Origin: Saturnia japonica
Lineage: Eukaryota > Arthropoda > Insecta > Lepidoptera > Saturniidae
Direction: 5' to 3'
Assembly (NCBI GenBank): GCA_033032175.1
Contig: CM065334.1
Location: forward strand, 3,717,705 to 3,781,704
DNA: 64,000 nucleotides
Shown: in pieces, positions 45,656 through 57,712 of the stretch
Layout: every line of letters starts with the position of its first letter
Position numbering within the stretch: the first letter of the stretch is position 1
Notes under the pieces: generated by a model
Told to the model about the DNA's origin: nothing
Databases searched by the model: none
Seen by the model: the letters and a program-made list of their open reading frames with translations, nothing else
Program-made: the position numbers and the translations under genes

Positions 45656-46173
45656 CTATCTGTGCCCGCGGATTCGCTTACGTGGTCTACAGAATGCCCG
45701 CGCGAATCTTGCTCCTCCGCTCCCGGCTATTTTAAAGACAAAAATGCTTATGTGGGTGTTCCAGACGTATACTCTCGCTGACCTTTTTCGTTGGTATTTT
45801 TAATATCTACAATTATGTCCTAAATTAAATTGCTATATATCATATGGTTTACTCAGCGTAAGTCATTTAAGCACTCGGAATTCATTCATCATGACTAGTT
45901 TTTTTTATTTGTGCAGAACCTTAATTATTTTTCTAAAATAAAAGTAGCCTTTAGTTACTCCCTATAAAATTAGCTATCTACCAGTGAAAGTCCCGTCAAA
46001 ATCGCTCCAACCGTTTCAGAGATTACCCGGAACAAACAGACAGACAGACAAAAATGTTAAAAATGTAATTTTTGTAATACGTATCTATCGTATAAACTTT
46101 CATATGCATTTAGTAAAAAGCTGTTATTTTGACATTGCAAACAGACACTTCAATTTTATTAATTGTATAGAGA
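45656..46173 (-). mobile_element. Helitron-like family 2 copy, minus strand
   Basis: The reverse complement starts TCTCTATACAATTAATAAAA and ends ccgcgggcacagATAG before T. It is full length. It ends only 22 bp before the amine oxidase exon at 46196. Confidence 0.7.
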
Positions 46174-46195
46174 TTGCCTTGTATTAATAATACAG

Positions 46196-46375
46196 TAATA
46201 CATACAACAACGGCAAGGGATATCCCAGTCTCGACGTACTGATGAATAAAGAGGTAGTTCATATATTGTGGTCGTCAAATCCCAGACGGCTCGTGGTGGT
46301 CAATTGCACAGATGGGAGTATATATTGGGCTGATAATATTATTGTTACTGTGTCACTTGAAGTTTTGAAAGAAAG
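46196..46375 (+). pseudogene. Amine oxidase exon (substrate/FAD domain)
   Basis: The acceptor is AATACAG (to 46195). It encodes NTYNNGKGYPSLDVLMNKEV, then CTDGSIYWADNIIVTVSLEV and LKER, ending at a GTAAGA donor (46376). The family has VTVSLGVLK, so Gly became Glu. No stop codon inside. Confidence 0.78.
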
Positions 46376-46425
46376 GTAAGATATTGCAATATGATCTTAA
46401 ATAATTAGGTTTTTTGGAACGAATT

Positions 46426-47556
46426 TCCATATCGCGTTTTTACCTGACTGCGAAAAATGAGGATTATATTTTTGGAGCGTATGTATGTCTATTTCTTTGG
46501 CATGCTCTATACCCTTAACGGCTTGATGAATTTTAGCACACGAGGAGTCGTTAGATTAGTCTTAATTGTGGGAGTGCTATAGGCTATATAATATTTAAGT
46601 ACGAGGTCTGGAAATCAACTAAAAAGCAAAAATAGAACAAAAAATAGTCAATGTTTCCTTTTTAATCATTCAGTTTGTTATCGCTAAAGATTTATCATTG
46701 TGATAAACAAGCGCCTGCGCGGATTAAGAGCTCTGTTGTTTGTAGTTATTTAGTTTTATTTTATTTTTTGTATACCTACCTCGCATTTTTGTACGTGACT
46801 TTAATTAAACACCTCAAGTATCAGCTGCACTCATATTTATTACAATACTACTAAAAATTATAACCAGGGCCCGTATTAAGCACAGTTTTATCAGGATGTT
46901 TTCCTTCACCGGGCGCTCTGGCTCATTGCAGGGATTCGAACTCACGTCGATCGACGCGGAGTCCGTTCACGCTGCCACTGAGCTATCATAGCCGTTACTT
47001 TTGAAGTGAAAATGTCTTTAGGCGCGCTGAGCACTTAATTTTGAATGAGACTGAGCAGTCACGCTCGGCTATTTCCGTATATTCATATTAATCTATGCTC
47101 GGCTATGTACCGCTCGCTCGGGTAAAGCCGGCTCAAGTGGACTAATTGTATTTCGTATTATTAACCTCGCTTTGATCAAATTTTCTCTTTGTTGTGTGGT
47201 CTTAAGCACACAACGATTTTTTATTTACTGATGTCACTGTGATTACCATCATGTAGGTAAAACTTCGTCAATGTGCAGTACTAATATAAAACAAGCTAAA
47301 TGATTAAAAAGGTAAACAAAAAATCCGACCGCAACAAAAACACTTGACTATTTTTGTTTTCTCTTTTTGTTTTTTATTTGATTTCCAGGCCTCGTACTTA
47401 AATATTATTTAACCTATATCACTCCCACAATTAAGATGAATCTAACTACATCTTTAATGCTAATCATCCAGCCCTTTAGGCTACAGAGGGTACCAAAAAA
47501 ATAGACATACATACATACGCTCGAAAAACACAACCCTCCTTTTTTAACCGGCTTTA
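46426..47556. repeat. Two inverted copies of one repeat around a tRNA-like SINE head
   Basis: 46426-46700 (+) and 47320-47556 (-) are copies of the 33005-33480 family facing each other. Between them, 46900-46995 read on minus has TAGCTCAGTGGC and GAGTTCGAATCCC, the A and B boxes of a tRNA-derived SINE. Confidence 0.6.
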
Positions 47557-47581
47557 ACAAAAGACTGGAGGTTACTTAATT

Positions 47582-47584
<3 letters not shown>

Positions 47585-47612
<28 letters not shown>
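47585..47612. repeat. (AT)n microsatellite
   Basis: Uninterrupted at-repeat of about 14 units, inside a copy of the gacttcaaa repeat family (47560-47755). Confidence 0.9.
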
Positions 47613-47615
<3 letters not shown>

Positions 47616-47825
47616 CCGCCATAACTTCTTCGTTTATGAACCGATTTGGATGATTCTTTCTTTTTTTTTTTGAAGCATTAGACTTTAACTTGGGTGAAAC
47701 ACAACGGGAAATCTTAAAAATCATTAAAGTTTGTTTTCTTTTTTGTTAAAAATTGTCTTGTTCGTAGTCGGGTACAAAGTCAACCATTCCATTTGTTGTT
47801 TCGAGTTACAAATAAAAAAAATCAG

Positions 47826-48096
47826 GTATACCACGCTATTCATGCTTAATTTGCCGCAAGGAAAATCCAATGCCATTAAACATTTATCAATGGGTACAGT
47901 CGGCAAAATCATACTTACGTTCGACAAGAGCTGGTGGTCGGGAAATTGTTCGTATTTAGGTTTTATTTGGAAAACAAATGGCAGGCTTGCTGTTCATCAA
48001 AACGATTATTGGACGACCAGGATATTTGGAGCTACGTGTCCAAAGGGCTTTGCGAAATTTATAACATTATAGACTAATGGGGCAGTTACTAAAATA
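47826..48096 (+). pseudogene. Amine oxidase exon with nonsense codon
   Basis: The acceptor is AATCAG (to 47825). It encodes YTTLFMLNLPQGKSNAIKHL, GTVGKIILTFDKSWW, GFIWKTNGRL and DYWTTRIFGATCPKGFAKFI, then TL, TAG, TNG. The TAG (48070-48072) replaces the family Trp. A weak donor GTTAAT follows KI at 48097, fitting the next exon (VEKLP). Confidence 0.78.
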
Positions 48097-49394
48097 GTTA
48101 ATAATATTTTGAAATGAAAACTTCTTTCGTTGGTACCGTTGTGGTTTGAAACTCGATGAAAAAAAACAACTAAAAAAAGATAAACACATCATCTAGCCTG
48201 CGAGCGAATTAGATAGAATACATTATGGGAAAAGGCGTCATAGCCATCGTGGTATATTGATCGCGTGTATTGTTTATGTTAATATTTTTTTTTATTATCT
48301 GAAGGTTTCACTTCTACTCAGTGTAAAATACCTCCACCCTTCTGAAGATCGCAGCCAAACAACCTTGTGTTGTGTTCCTACATTGAGTAGGGGAACACAA
48401 CACTAGGTAATATAGTTGTGTAGAAGTAACCATAGAAAAGGGTGGTTCCTCCGACCAAACGGGTGTTATGTCCGGCGGGCAGCTGCCCAACGGTTGTAGT
48501 CGGGTTCTTGTATATATACTCAACGATTGAGTTAATTTCTATAGCGCGATGTAGGATAGTAGGATGCGTCTTATGTGGCTCGATAGATGTCGCTATGTGT
48601 CGCTACAGTTGCGATCTTCAGTATGGTAGACGTATTCCACCAGGCGGACTGCCCCAAATAGAAATCTCCAAAAACAATTCTCTGTGCTTTACCTCTTTTC
48701 AAAACCCCCTACCTCAAGGACCTTGTTAGCGACGCATAGGCCTAAGCGTGATGATACGAAAATAGTAATTGTAAATATAAGTGGTAGGGATGAATAATTT
48801 ATACAAACAATCATAAATATAATGTTTCTAATGTTTCGAATGTAATACTATAACGTGTAGGTATATAAGAACAGTAAATAAGTTATAAAAATGTTTGCAA
48901 TTTAATAAAAATAGTCGCTTAAAGTACTAAACTCATGTATCATCGATAATCCGTATTATATAGAAGTTGTATGTAATGTTTTATGTTATATAGGTAAATT
49001 AGCCTTCTCTATATGTTTTATAATGTTTGTAACGTCGAATAGTGTGTATATAACGAGTTTCGAGCCGTTTTAAAGTTGTAATGTTTAACGCTCTGTATTT
49101 ACAATGTTTATCAACCTATAATGTTAAAGTTAGTGTTTTCGTATAGGTATTTGTGTCTACAATAATGTGAAACAGTTTTTATAGTAATTGAATAATTGTA
49201 ATAAGAGATATTAACGATTTATTAGATTTTGCATACAAGTAATAATAATAATGTAGATAGAGATAGCAATGGTGCAACTGCGACGCACCCCCGCGGTTAG
49301 CGGGCCATGCCCATATTTGGTAAAGAGCAGTACAGATCGTCCGTCTCACTCTCCGGCAAACGAGATAAAAGGCGAGCTACCGGGGCCAACCGGA

Positions 49395-51092
49395 GCACTC
49401 ATCAAGTGCACCGCCTCACGGAGCACGTTGCATTTAATTTTGCTGAATTATATAAACCGCGTACACTTGCGGTCTTTTTCGACGTTGCCAAGCCTTCGAT
49501 AAGGTCTGGCACGAGGGATTGATCTACAAGTTGTATCACTTTGAAGTCCGATAGGCTAATTAAAATAATTCGCGACTATCTAACAGATCGCACCTTTCGC
49601 TATAGAGTGGAAGGTGAATTGTCCACGCCCGTCCAATACGCTCAGGCGTTCCCCAAGGTTCGATCCTGGCTCTAGCCTATTTAACCTGTACGTCAGTGAC
49701 CTACTCGACTCGGAGGTCGAGGTAGGGCTATACGCTGACGATACAGTCTTATATGCCTCAGATAGGAATAGATCCCACTCAGACACAAAGTCCAACGCTC
49801 CGTGACCACTCTCGGAAGTGGTTTAACGAGTGGCGTATAGCCGTTAATCCCTCGAAGAGCGCCGCGATGCTCTTCGATGCGGATTCGTCACAGATACCGT
49901 GGAAGCTTAAACCTGTTAAGCTCTACGATAATCCGATTCCGTATGTAAGAGAGACCAAATATCTAGGGGTAACCCTAGATAGTAGGCTCTCTTTTAGACC
50001 CACATCCGTAAGGTTAGGAACAGGGCCGCGTGGGTCCTGGGCCGGTTGCATCCTCTGTTGTGTTCGGTGAGTAAAATGTCCACGCGACATAAGCTCACGC
50101 TCTACAAGACGTGTATTCGACCAATTTTGACATACAGTTGCGCCGTGTTCGCACATATGTCCGAGTCGAGTTTCAAACGGTTACAATCGATACAGAATAG
50201 GTTCCTCTATCGTCTCACCGGGGCCCCGTGGTATGTTCGAAGCGTAGATCTCCATAGAGATATGGAGCTTCCTTCGATACATGCCTACGTTAAACAGCTC
50301 TCCCGTTCGTATTTCGACACCGCGTCGAACCACGCGAATCCGTTAATAAACAGCCGCCACTTACGTTCCGGCACCCACGGACATCCGGTGCAAAGCCGGC
50401 CGCGCAATATTTTTATTGATCCCGACGATCACATCGAAAATTCGAATAAATATTACACATCCGTCTCTCCAAACAGAGCGTGCCAGCGCCACGCCCGCGA
50501 AACCACCGTTCTCTCCGCAGAGGGCGGGCGGTCAATTTCGCTCCAGCACACCCGTCACGTCCACCCTCTCTAGCGGTAACCCAAGCCTAGGTCCGTTCCT
50601 CGGTGTGAAACCCTTGGGTCAGGCAACCGCCCGCGCGATACAAGTGACACTGTACGTGCATCACTTAGCTACCTACATATAACACTACACACGTATGAAC
50701 ATACACACGTGCACACCACACAGGTACATAGGTTCTGTGAGGGACCTTTTTTTCTTTTTTTACGCTAGTTAGTTAGCGCTAGTTAGTGTAGAAACATTCC
50801 GATTATTGAATACACATACGCACGGTCTTCCTTCCTCCCAGGAGGAAGGGAACGTGCCTATGTGTATATTTAGTTAGCTCGAATCGTAGGTGTAGGGATT
50901 CGAATAGATCGCGACCTATTTGCGAACGCGACGACCGCCCGAGCCGAGGTCCGGCCACTTTGGCACCCTCGTGCGAGTCGTCCACAAAACTTTCGCGGCT
51001 GAGTGCCCTCTGCGCTCGCCCCCAAGTCCGGTGAAGCTGTAAAAGCCGCAGCGGCTTTAGGGCCCCTAAGGCTAACAGTGTAGTCAGTTCTA
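49395..51092 (+). pseudogene. Jockey-type LINE, 5'-truncated, copy 1 (many small indels)
   Basis: It begins within the RT domain right after the target GGCCAACCGGA (49384-49394), repeated at 51093-51103. RT blocks appear in broken frames: VFFDVA, QGSILA-like, LYADDTVLYASDRN (about 49720-49765), ETKYLGVTLDSRLSF and TYSCAVFAHMSESSFKRLQS. Most breaks are missing single C or G bases compared with copy 2. No poly(A) remains; only TA separates the 3' end from the target repeat. Confidence 0.8.
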
Positions 51093-51942
51093 GGCCAACC
51101 GGAACACACAGGTGCCACAAGCTGAAGACTCAAGACTCAAGAAACAAGACTGGAAGAAACAGTACCCAGAAGATAGAAATATTGTATTGTGTTTTGAAGA
51201 ATACAGCTAAATTTATTGTGGTATCTGTGTGTCATTGCAGTCTTCACAAGTGTTCAACCCGCCAGCGACCCAGTCCATTCCGCATAGGCCTAAGCGTGAT
51301 GATACGAAAATAGTAATTGTAAATATAAGTGGTAGGGATGAATAATTTATACAAACAATCATAAATATAATGTTTCTAATGTTTCGAATGTAATACTATA
51401 ACGTGTAGGTATATAAGAACAGTAAATAAGTTATAAAAATGTTTGCAATTTAATAAAAATAGTCGCTTAAAGTACTAAACTCATGTATCATCGATAATCC
51501 GTATTATATAGAAGTTGTATGTAATGTTTTATGTTATATAGGTAAATTAGCCTTCTCTATATGTTTTATAATGTTTGTAACGTCGAATAGTGTGTATATA
51601 ACGAGTTTCGAGCCGTTTTAAAGTTGTAATGTTTAACGCTCTGTATTTACAATGTTTATCAACCTATAATGTTAAAGTTAGTGTTTTCGTATAGGTATTT
51701 GTGTCTACAATAATGTGAAACAGTTTTTATAGTAATTGAATAATTGTAATAAGAGATATTAACGATTTATTAGATTTTGCATACAAGTAATAATAATAAT
51801 GTAGATAGAGATAGCAATGGTGCAACTGCGACGCACCCCCGCGGTTAGCGGGCCATGCCCATATTTGGTAAAGAGCAGTACAGATCGTCCGTCTCACTCT
51901 CCGGCAAACGAGATAAAAGGCGAGCTACCGGGGCCAACCGGA

Positions 51943-53653
51943 GCACTCATCAAGTGCACCGCCTCACGGAGCACGTTGCATTTAATTTTGCTGAATTATA
52001 TAAACCCCGCCGTACACTTGCGGTCTTTTTCGACGTTGCCAAGGCCTTCGATAAGGTCTGGCACGAGGGATTGATCTACAAGTTGTATCACTTTGAAGTC
52101 CCCGATAGGCTAATTAAAATAATTCGCGACTATCTAACAGATCGCACCTTTCGCTATAGAGTGGAAGGTGAATTGTCCACGCCCCGTCCAATACGCTCAG
52201 GCGTTCCCCAAGGTTCGATCCTGGCTCCTAGCCTATTTAACCTGTACGTCAGTGACCTACCTCGACTCCCGGAGGTCGAGGTAGGGCTATACGCTGACGA
52301 TACAGTCTTATATGCCTCAGATAGGAATAGATCCCACCTCAGACACAAAGTCCAACGCTCCGTGACCACTCTCGGGAAGTGGTTTAACGAGTGGCGTATA
52401 GCCGTTAATCCCTCGAAGAGCGCCGCGATGCTCTTCGATGCGGATTCGTCACAGATACCGTGGAAGCTTAAACCTGTTAAGCTCTACGATAATCCGATTC
52501 CGTATGTAAGAGAGACCAAATATCTAGGGGTAACCCTAGATAGTAGGCTCTCTTTTAGACCCCACATCCGTAAGGTTAGGAACAGGGCCGCGTGGGTCCT
52601 GGGCCGGTTGCATCCTCTGTTGTGTTCGGTGAGTAAAATGTCCACGCGACATAAGCTCACGCTCTACAAGACGTGTATTCGACCAATTTTGACATACAGT
52701 TGCGCCGTGTTCGCACATATGTCCGAGTCGAGTTTCAAACGGTTACAATCGATACAGAATAGGTTCCTCTATCGTCTCACCGGGCCCCGTGGTATGTTCG
52801 AAGCGTAGATCTCCATAGAGATATGGAGCTTCCTTCGATACATGCCTACGTTAAACAGCTCTCCCGTTCGTATTTCGACACCGCGTCGAACCACGCGAAT
52901 CCGTTAATAAAAACAGCCGCCACTTACGTTCCGGCACCCACGGACATCCGGTGCAAACGCCGGCCGCGCAATATTTTATTGATCCCGACGATCACATCGA
53001 AAATTCGAATAAATATTACACATCCGTCACTCCCAAACAGACGTGCCAGCGCCCACGCCCGCGAAACCACCGTTCTCTCCGCAGAGGGCGGGCGGTCAAT
53101 TTCGCTCCAGCACACCCGTCACGTCCACCCTCTCTAGCGGTAACCCAAGCCTAGGTCCGTTCCTCGGTGTGAAACCCTTGGGTCAGGCAACGCCGCGCGA
53201 TACAAGTGACACTGTACGTGCATCACTTAGCTACCTACATATAACACTACACACGTATGAACATACACACGTGCACACCACACAGGTACATAGGTTCTGT
53301 GAGGGACCTTTTTTTTTCTTTTTTTACGCTAGTTAGTTAGCGCTAGTTAGTGTAGAAACATTCCGATTATTGAATACACATACGCACGGTTCCTTCCTTC
53401 CTCCAGAGGAAGGGAACGTGCCTATGTGTATATTTAGTTAGCTCGAATCGTAGGTGTAGGGATTCGAATAGATCGCGACCTATTTGCGAACGCGACGACC
53501 GCCCGAGCCGAGGTCCGGCCACTTTGGCACCCTCGTGCGAGTCGTCCACAAAACTTTCGCGGCTGAGTGCCCTCTGCGCTCGCCCCCAAGTCCGGTGAAG
53601 CTGTAAAAGCCGCAGCGGCTTTAGGGCCCCTAAGGCTAACAGTGTAGTCAGTT

Positions 53654-53698
<45 letters not shown>
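51943..53698 (+). pseudogene. Jockey-type LINE, 5'-truncated, copy 2, with 44-A tail
   Basis: The open frame runs to 52808 with TEHVAFNFAELYKPRR, AVFFDVAKAFDKVWHEGL, SGVPQGSILAPSLFNLYVSD, LYADDTVLYASD (active site FADD/YADD type) and YLGVTLDSRLSFRPHIRK. It shifts frame after RLTG. The 3' UTR ends aagtccggtgaagctgtaaa, a short hairpin (AAGCCGCAGCGGCTT), and 44 A (53655-53698). Target duplication GGCCAACCGGA is at 51932-51942 and 53699-53709. Confidence 0.85.
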
Positions 53699-53701
<3 letters not shown>

Positions 53702-54282
53702 CAACCGGAACACACAGGTGCCACAAGCTGAAGACTCAAGACTCAAGAAACAAGACTGGAAGAAACAGTACCCAGAAGATAGAAATATTGTATTGTGTTT
53801 TGAAGAATACAGCTAAATTTATTGTGGTATCTGTGTGTCATTGCATCTTCACAAGTGTTCAACCCGCCAGCGACCCAGTCCATTCCGCTCCGTGCTACGT
53901 CAGCGCCGCGCCTACCAGCAGGCACCTCACTGCGTGTGTACCTTGAAGTTTCGCCCTGTTCACGCCTAGTAGTTTCGGGTGTGAACAGGGTTGGTCGCAC
54001 GTAGTGAGAGGGGCTCGTACGCACTGGTTTCCAGACAGCTGGTTACCGTAGCGTGTTATCCGCCGTCGGTAATACAGAGTACGAGGGAATCGTTTCCGTC
54101 GCGTTCGCGCCCTCGGTGCGCGGTCCCGCTCTGTATTGGTTGACGTAGCACATTTGTATATTGGGCGTACGCACACGCCAATTTTAGACCTAATCTGTAA
54201 ACCCTACTCACAACAGGTAGACAACACAAGGTTATAAGAGAGTCTAAAGAAAAATCTTTAAAAAAATATATTTTATTAACAG

Positions 54283-54386
54283 GTAGAAAAGCTCCCAGAT
54301 GCCATAGTGGAGACTAAAGTTTTAGAACTGCTCAGTAAATTCATGAGTTTTAACACGACTATTGCAGAACCTATATCAATTTTACG
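54283..54386 (+). pseudogene. Amine oxidase exon (VEKLP...EPISILR)
   Basis: The acceptor is TTAACAG (to 54282) and the donor GTATGT (54387). It encodes VEKLPDAIVETKVLELLSKF, then AEPISILR, the block before the family's RS.W motif. Open, phase 2 at the 3' side. Confidence 0.78.
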
Positions 54387-54559
54387 GTATGTCGTTTTTA
54401 ATCACATTTAACTTCTTGTAGTAAGTACCTAAGTACTAAGTAGTGTAAAATCTTATAATTATTATGACCAAAAGAAAACGTATGAGTATGGATAAACAAA
54501 TATATTTTTATATCTAAAATATTTTTTATCTATTCTATTGTAATACCTAATTATTTTTT

Positions 54560-55250
54560 GTACGTTTGTTTTCCCATCGGCAAAGGCCTTTTTTTTTAAG
54601 TGAGAAACCCGTCATAGGTAAACACCCGCCCGGGGGAACGAGTGGTTATGTGAGACTTCTACTCACTAAAACTCCACGGTGTACCATCCGCCGCCTCGAT
54701 GGGGCAACTGGGGACCTGCAGGTACCATACTACCGCATCGCCCCAGCGGCCGGCCCGGCAATACCGGGCCCCGGCCTAAATGGGAGACGGCTCAGTACCC
54801 CCTAGCTGTTTCCTCCGTCCGCCGAACCTGTGCAATGGGAAGACGGATCCCCGACCTGTCTCCCTAGGTTCGACTAGGGTGGCGGGAGTTGGGGTACGAA
54901 TCGCCTCCTCCGGCCACCCGTTTGTCTAAGGCGGAGAGGGCCACTCAGGGGATTCCCGTCGCCTCCTTCTGCGAGACGACGTCCTCGCAGAAGGAGTCCA
55001 TCGCATGCGACGACCCCTCACTGTCGAGCATGGTTCTTAACACACCTTGCAGTGAGAGGTCCTTCCCTCGGCAAAGGCCTCCTCCAACCTTTTCCATTCC
55101 CGTCTATCTTCGGCCACTCTTTCCACGTTACTCCTGCTACTTGCCTGATGTCATCGTCCCCCCTTTTCTGTGATCTGCCCCTTTTCATTTCCCCTTCTTT
55201 AGGGTACCATCGTGTCGAGTTATGCACCAACTTATTACTAATTTTGATGG
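54560..55250 (-). pseudogene. GC-rich repeat and RTE-type LINE C-terminus
   Basis: On minus, 55215-55040 reads KRGDDDIRQVAGVTWKEW, matching the RWxDDI..VAG..W end of RTE-clade LINE proteins. The GC-rich part 54590-54960 (gaaacccgtcataggtaaac, cgcccgggggaacga) is a lepidopteran repeat of the same kind of origin. No intact gene. Confidence 0.6.
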
Positions 55251-55489
55251 TTGTTTGGTAAGCTAAAAAAGCTTGTTCCTTCAGTCGTATATGAAGTTCT
55301 TTATTATTAACATGTAGGTATACCAAAGAGCTAAAAAAAAAATTACTAACCTATCATTCGTAATTAAGTACTAATGGTTATAATCGATATATTTTCATAA
55401 TCGAATGATTACATCAGTATATCACTTAACCGCACACCGCTACGGCGAACTGGTTGAGTAAAACGAAGTGGCGGGCAAAAGCTTTTTCT

Positions 55490-55790
55490 TTATGCAGTAC
55501 AAGTACCTATGCGTTTCTTCTCGATCTCAACTATGGCATGTAAAGATGAGGCAGACGATGGAAAACGCTTACCTGTTAAATGCCTATTCACTCTACTCTT
55601 GAAGACTCCCATGTTATAGGTGGACGGGAAGACCGACACCGGGAGTGAATTGCACTCCTTTGCCGTTCGCATAATGAACGACGAAGCGAAACGTTTCGAG
55701 GGAATCGAGGAAATGCCCACCGAATAAGAGTGGAACGGGTCTGGCGGAACTAATTCGTGCAATTCTTGTGCACATTACAACAATGTTTAC
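55490..55790 (-). pseudogene. CR1/jockey-type LINE RT C-terminus
   Basis: Minus-strand frame: RELVPPDPFHSYSVGISSI-like, then SKRFASSFIMRTAKE, NSLPVSVFPSTYNMGVFKSR and VNRHLTGKRFP. This is the conserved end of LINE ORF2. It abuts the amine oxidase exon at 55809. Confidence 0.7.
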
Positions 55791-55808
55791 CACAATCTTG
55801 TTTAACAG

Positions 55809-56045
55809 GTCCTCGTGGTCTTCCAGACCATTCACACGGGGCACTTATTCGTATGATAACATACTGACTCCGGTATACCCGACCGCGAGGATCGACATGG
55901 CAGAACCATTGCTCGATTCGGCTGGTAAACCTCGTGTGCTCTCGCCGGAGTAACGACAAGCCTTACATACTTCTCAAGAGTGCATGGAGCAACTGAAAGC
56001 GGCTTTAATTGCAACAAAATTGTAATTGTAATGGTGTCGTTTTAA
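55809..56045 (+). pseudogene. Amine oxidase last exon, frameshifted
   Basis: The acceptor is TTTAACAG (to 55808). It encodes SSWSSRPFTRGTYSYDNILT, ARIDMAEPLLDSAGKPRVL, and then one base is missing (near 55940). In the restored frame FAGVTTSLTYFSRVHGATES follows, with a stop at 56043-56045. The family has FAGEAT, so Glu became Val in the FAD-contact motif. Without correction the frame ends at TAA 55951-55953. Confidence 0.78.
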
Positions 56046-56051
56046 CCTAAA

Positions 56052-56057
56052 AATAAA
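56052..56057 (+). terminator. Poly(A) signal after the amine oxidase
   Basis: AATAAA 7 bp after the restored stop codon. Close, but on the right strand. Confidence 0.4.
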
Positions 56058-56059
56058 TA

Positions 56060-57712
56060 TATAAATTTAAAATGTTGGTCGTCGAGAGACGCCCGGCCGG
56101 AATATGTGAAATATCATAGTAAATATATTTAAAAAAATATGAAAAAATATAATTAAAAAAAGAATAAAATAAAAAACTACACCAGGTGATCCTGAAACAC
56201 GACAAACCAAAAGAAAGTCACTGTGAAGATTTTTATTTTATTACTATGTGTATGGTTGTCGTGACCCTAACCAACCGCTTTTAATGCAGTAGATATTTCA
56301 CATAAAATAAAAATATTTTAAAACAAGCTTTTATTCAATAATTTTAAAACCTTGTAACGGGAAAAAATTACTTTAAAATTCCCATTTCTCCCTTTTTTAT
56401 TTGTGCTACAAGCCTTATTTATTTATTTATTAAAGAAGCGCCAACAGCACGCATATTTTACTTGAGCCATTTTTAAAATTCATTTCAAGTCTAATACAAG
56501 GTATGCGAACCTACTATAGGTGCCCACTACATTGATAACATAAAATAACGCAAATGTAATTTAAAAAATAAAATAAATTAACTTAAGTACAAGTAAGTTA
56601 TTACAACGCATGAAAAACTACTACCAATAAAAAATAAAAATTTAAATAAATACTAACATAAATAACAGAAAATTAATGTAATTAACATTATAAACATTAA
56701 AATAATTCATTGAAATCCATTAAAAATTAATTAAGCTATTATTAATTTAAAATTATTAAAATATTTATTATTTATATACGTATATCATAGGGATGGATGA
56801 ATAAGAAATAACTAGTCCACACTCCTTGGGAGTCCGCCATATTGGATTTAGAATGACGTCACTTAGCTAACTATGCATTAACACCCAAACTAAACGCATG
56901 TCCATAATTTTAGCACAAACGGTTGGGAATAGCCGTTTTGAAATTCAGCTGCAAGATTTGACCCACACTATCAAAGCTAGATAAAAGCTTGCAATAAAAG
57001 ATGTTACAATGTTATTATGTTCTCTTTTATTTCTCGATATGTAATCACAACATAAAATTATGACTATTTACATAACTTATGTAACAATTCGTAATATTCA
57101 ACAGAAAGTCCCTTGTGAATGCACGTCAGCTATGCAATTTCAATACTTAATAAGGAATATAAAAATATATTGCAGATTCCATCTTTTTACATATTACATC
57201 AACAAACATTAAGGTTTTATGGGAAACAAAAATAAATTTACTAGCAGGTACAAATCGATGGAAAAATGCCCTCAAGAAAACCATTTCAAAACCTAACAAA
57301 ACGCAATATCCTATTCAAGAATTATCAAGGCAAAAAATTTTCGAGTAAAGCATAAATACAGTCAATTTCCACAATAACCGAAATTCTCGTTCATTTTTCA
57401 TCGTAGGTAAAAATTATTTACTTCCTCACATTATGCTTACTGCAGGTAAATTTGACTTACTGTAATAATAACTTAAGATAATTCTCACTATTTAGTCGAA
57501 AGATGTACCCTGAACACTTGACAATATTTTCTAAATATTAATCCTTGACCAATAATAACTCTGAGATCTGGACTTAAGGCCGCCAACCGTCAACATTTTT
57601 TTTAACTGCAGGTAATAGTTACTTACTTATACAGTAAATTTACAATTTTACTGCAGGTAATGCTTTGATTGGGTAAGGGTGTGTTTGCTAACACACACAA
57701 CGAGGCTTCCCA
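56060..57712. other. AT-rich intergenic sequence
   Basis: One satellite-like unit near 56190-56280 (acgacaaaccaaaagaaagt). Otherwise AT-rich with no coding motif. Confidence 0.5.

Larger units (their letters stand above)
48724..54186 (+). mobile_element. LTR-like element with internal LINE, tandemly duplicated inside
   Basis: The outer boundaries carry 5-bp duplications GACCT (48719-48723 and 54187-54191). The element starts TGTTAGCGACGC and ends CGCCAATTTTA. Inside, 48736-51287 is repeated as 51288-53888, with the junction at a shared CGC. Each copy contains the same LINE insertion. The host sequence is a non-coding LTR-like unit of about 1.2 kb. A shorter, independent copy is at 60224-61509. 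The whole block sits in the last-but-one intron of the amine oxidase. Confidence 0.75.
43488..56045 (+). pseudogene. Polyamine (spermine/spermidine) oxidase-like gene, degraded
   Basis: Six exons match FAD-dependent polyamine oxidases, which oxidise spermine or acetylated polyamines using FAD: 43488-43652, 44587-44796, 46196-46375, 47826-48096, 54283-54386 and 55809-56045. The order and phases are right; for example ...LKER ends AG and the next exon starts with G. Damage: a 16-G run inside the FAD-binding block, AC instead of AG at the 44587 acceptor, TAG (48070-48072) in place of the Trp of the TLWT-type motif, and a missing base near 55940 that breaks the VLFAG motif. The N-terminal FAD exon and an exon block of roughly 70-100 residues between 44796 and 46196 were not found. 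Large TEs fill the introns. AATAAA follows at 56052. It is probably a pseudogene, with some indels possibly sequence errors. Confidence 0.75.

Noticed and set aside
46900..46995. Possible tRNA gene on the minus strand
   Set aside because: Good A and B boxes, but the acceptor arms pair for only about 4 bp and the same sequence is dispersed. It is a SINE head.
53367..53726. Minus-strand frame with a long Phe run
   Set aside because: The Phe run is the complement of the LINE poly(A) tail. Not a protein.
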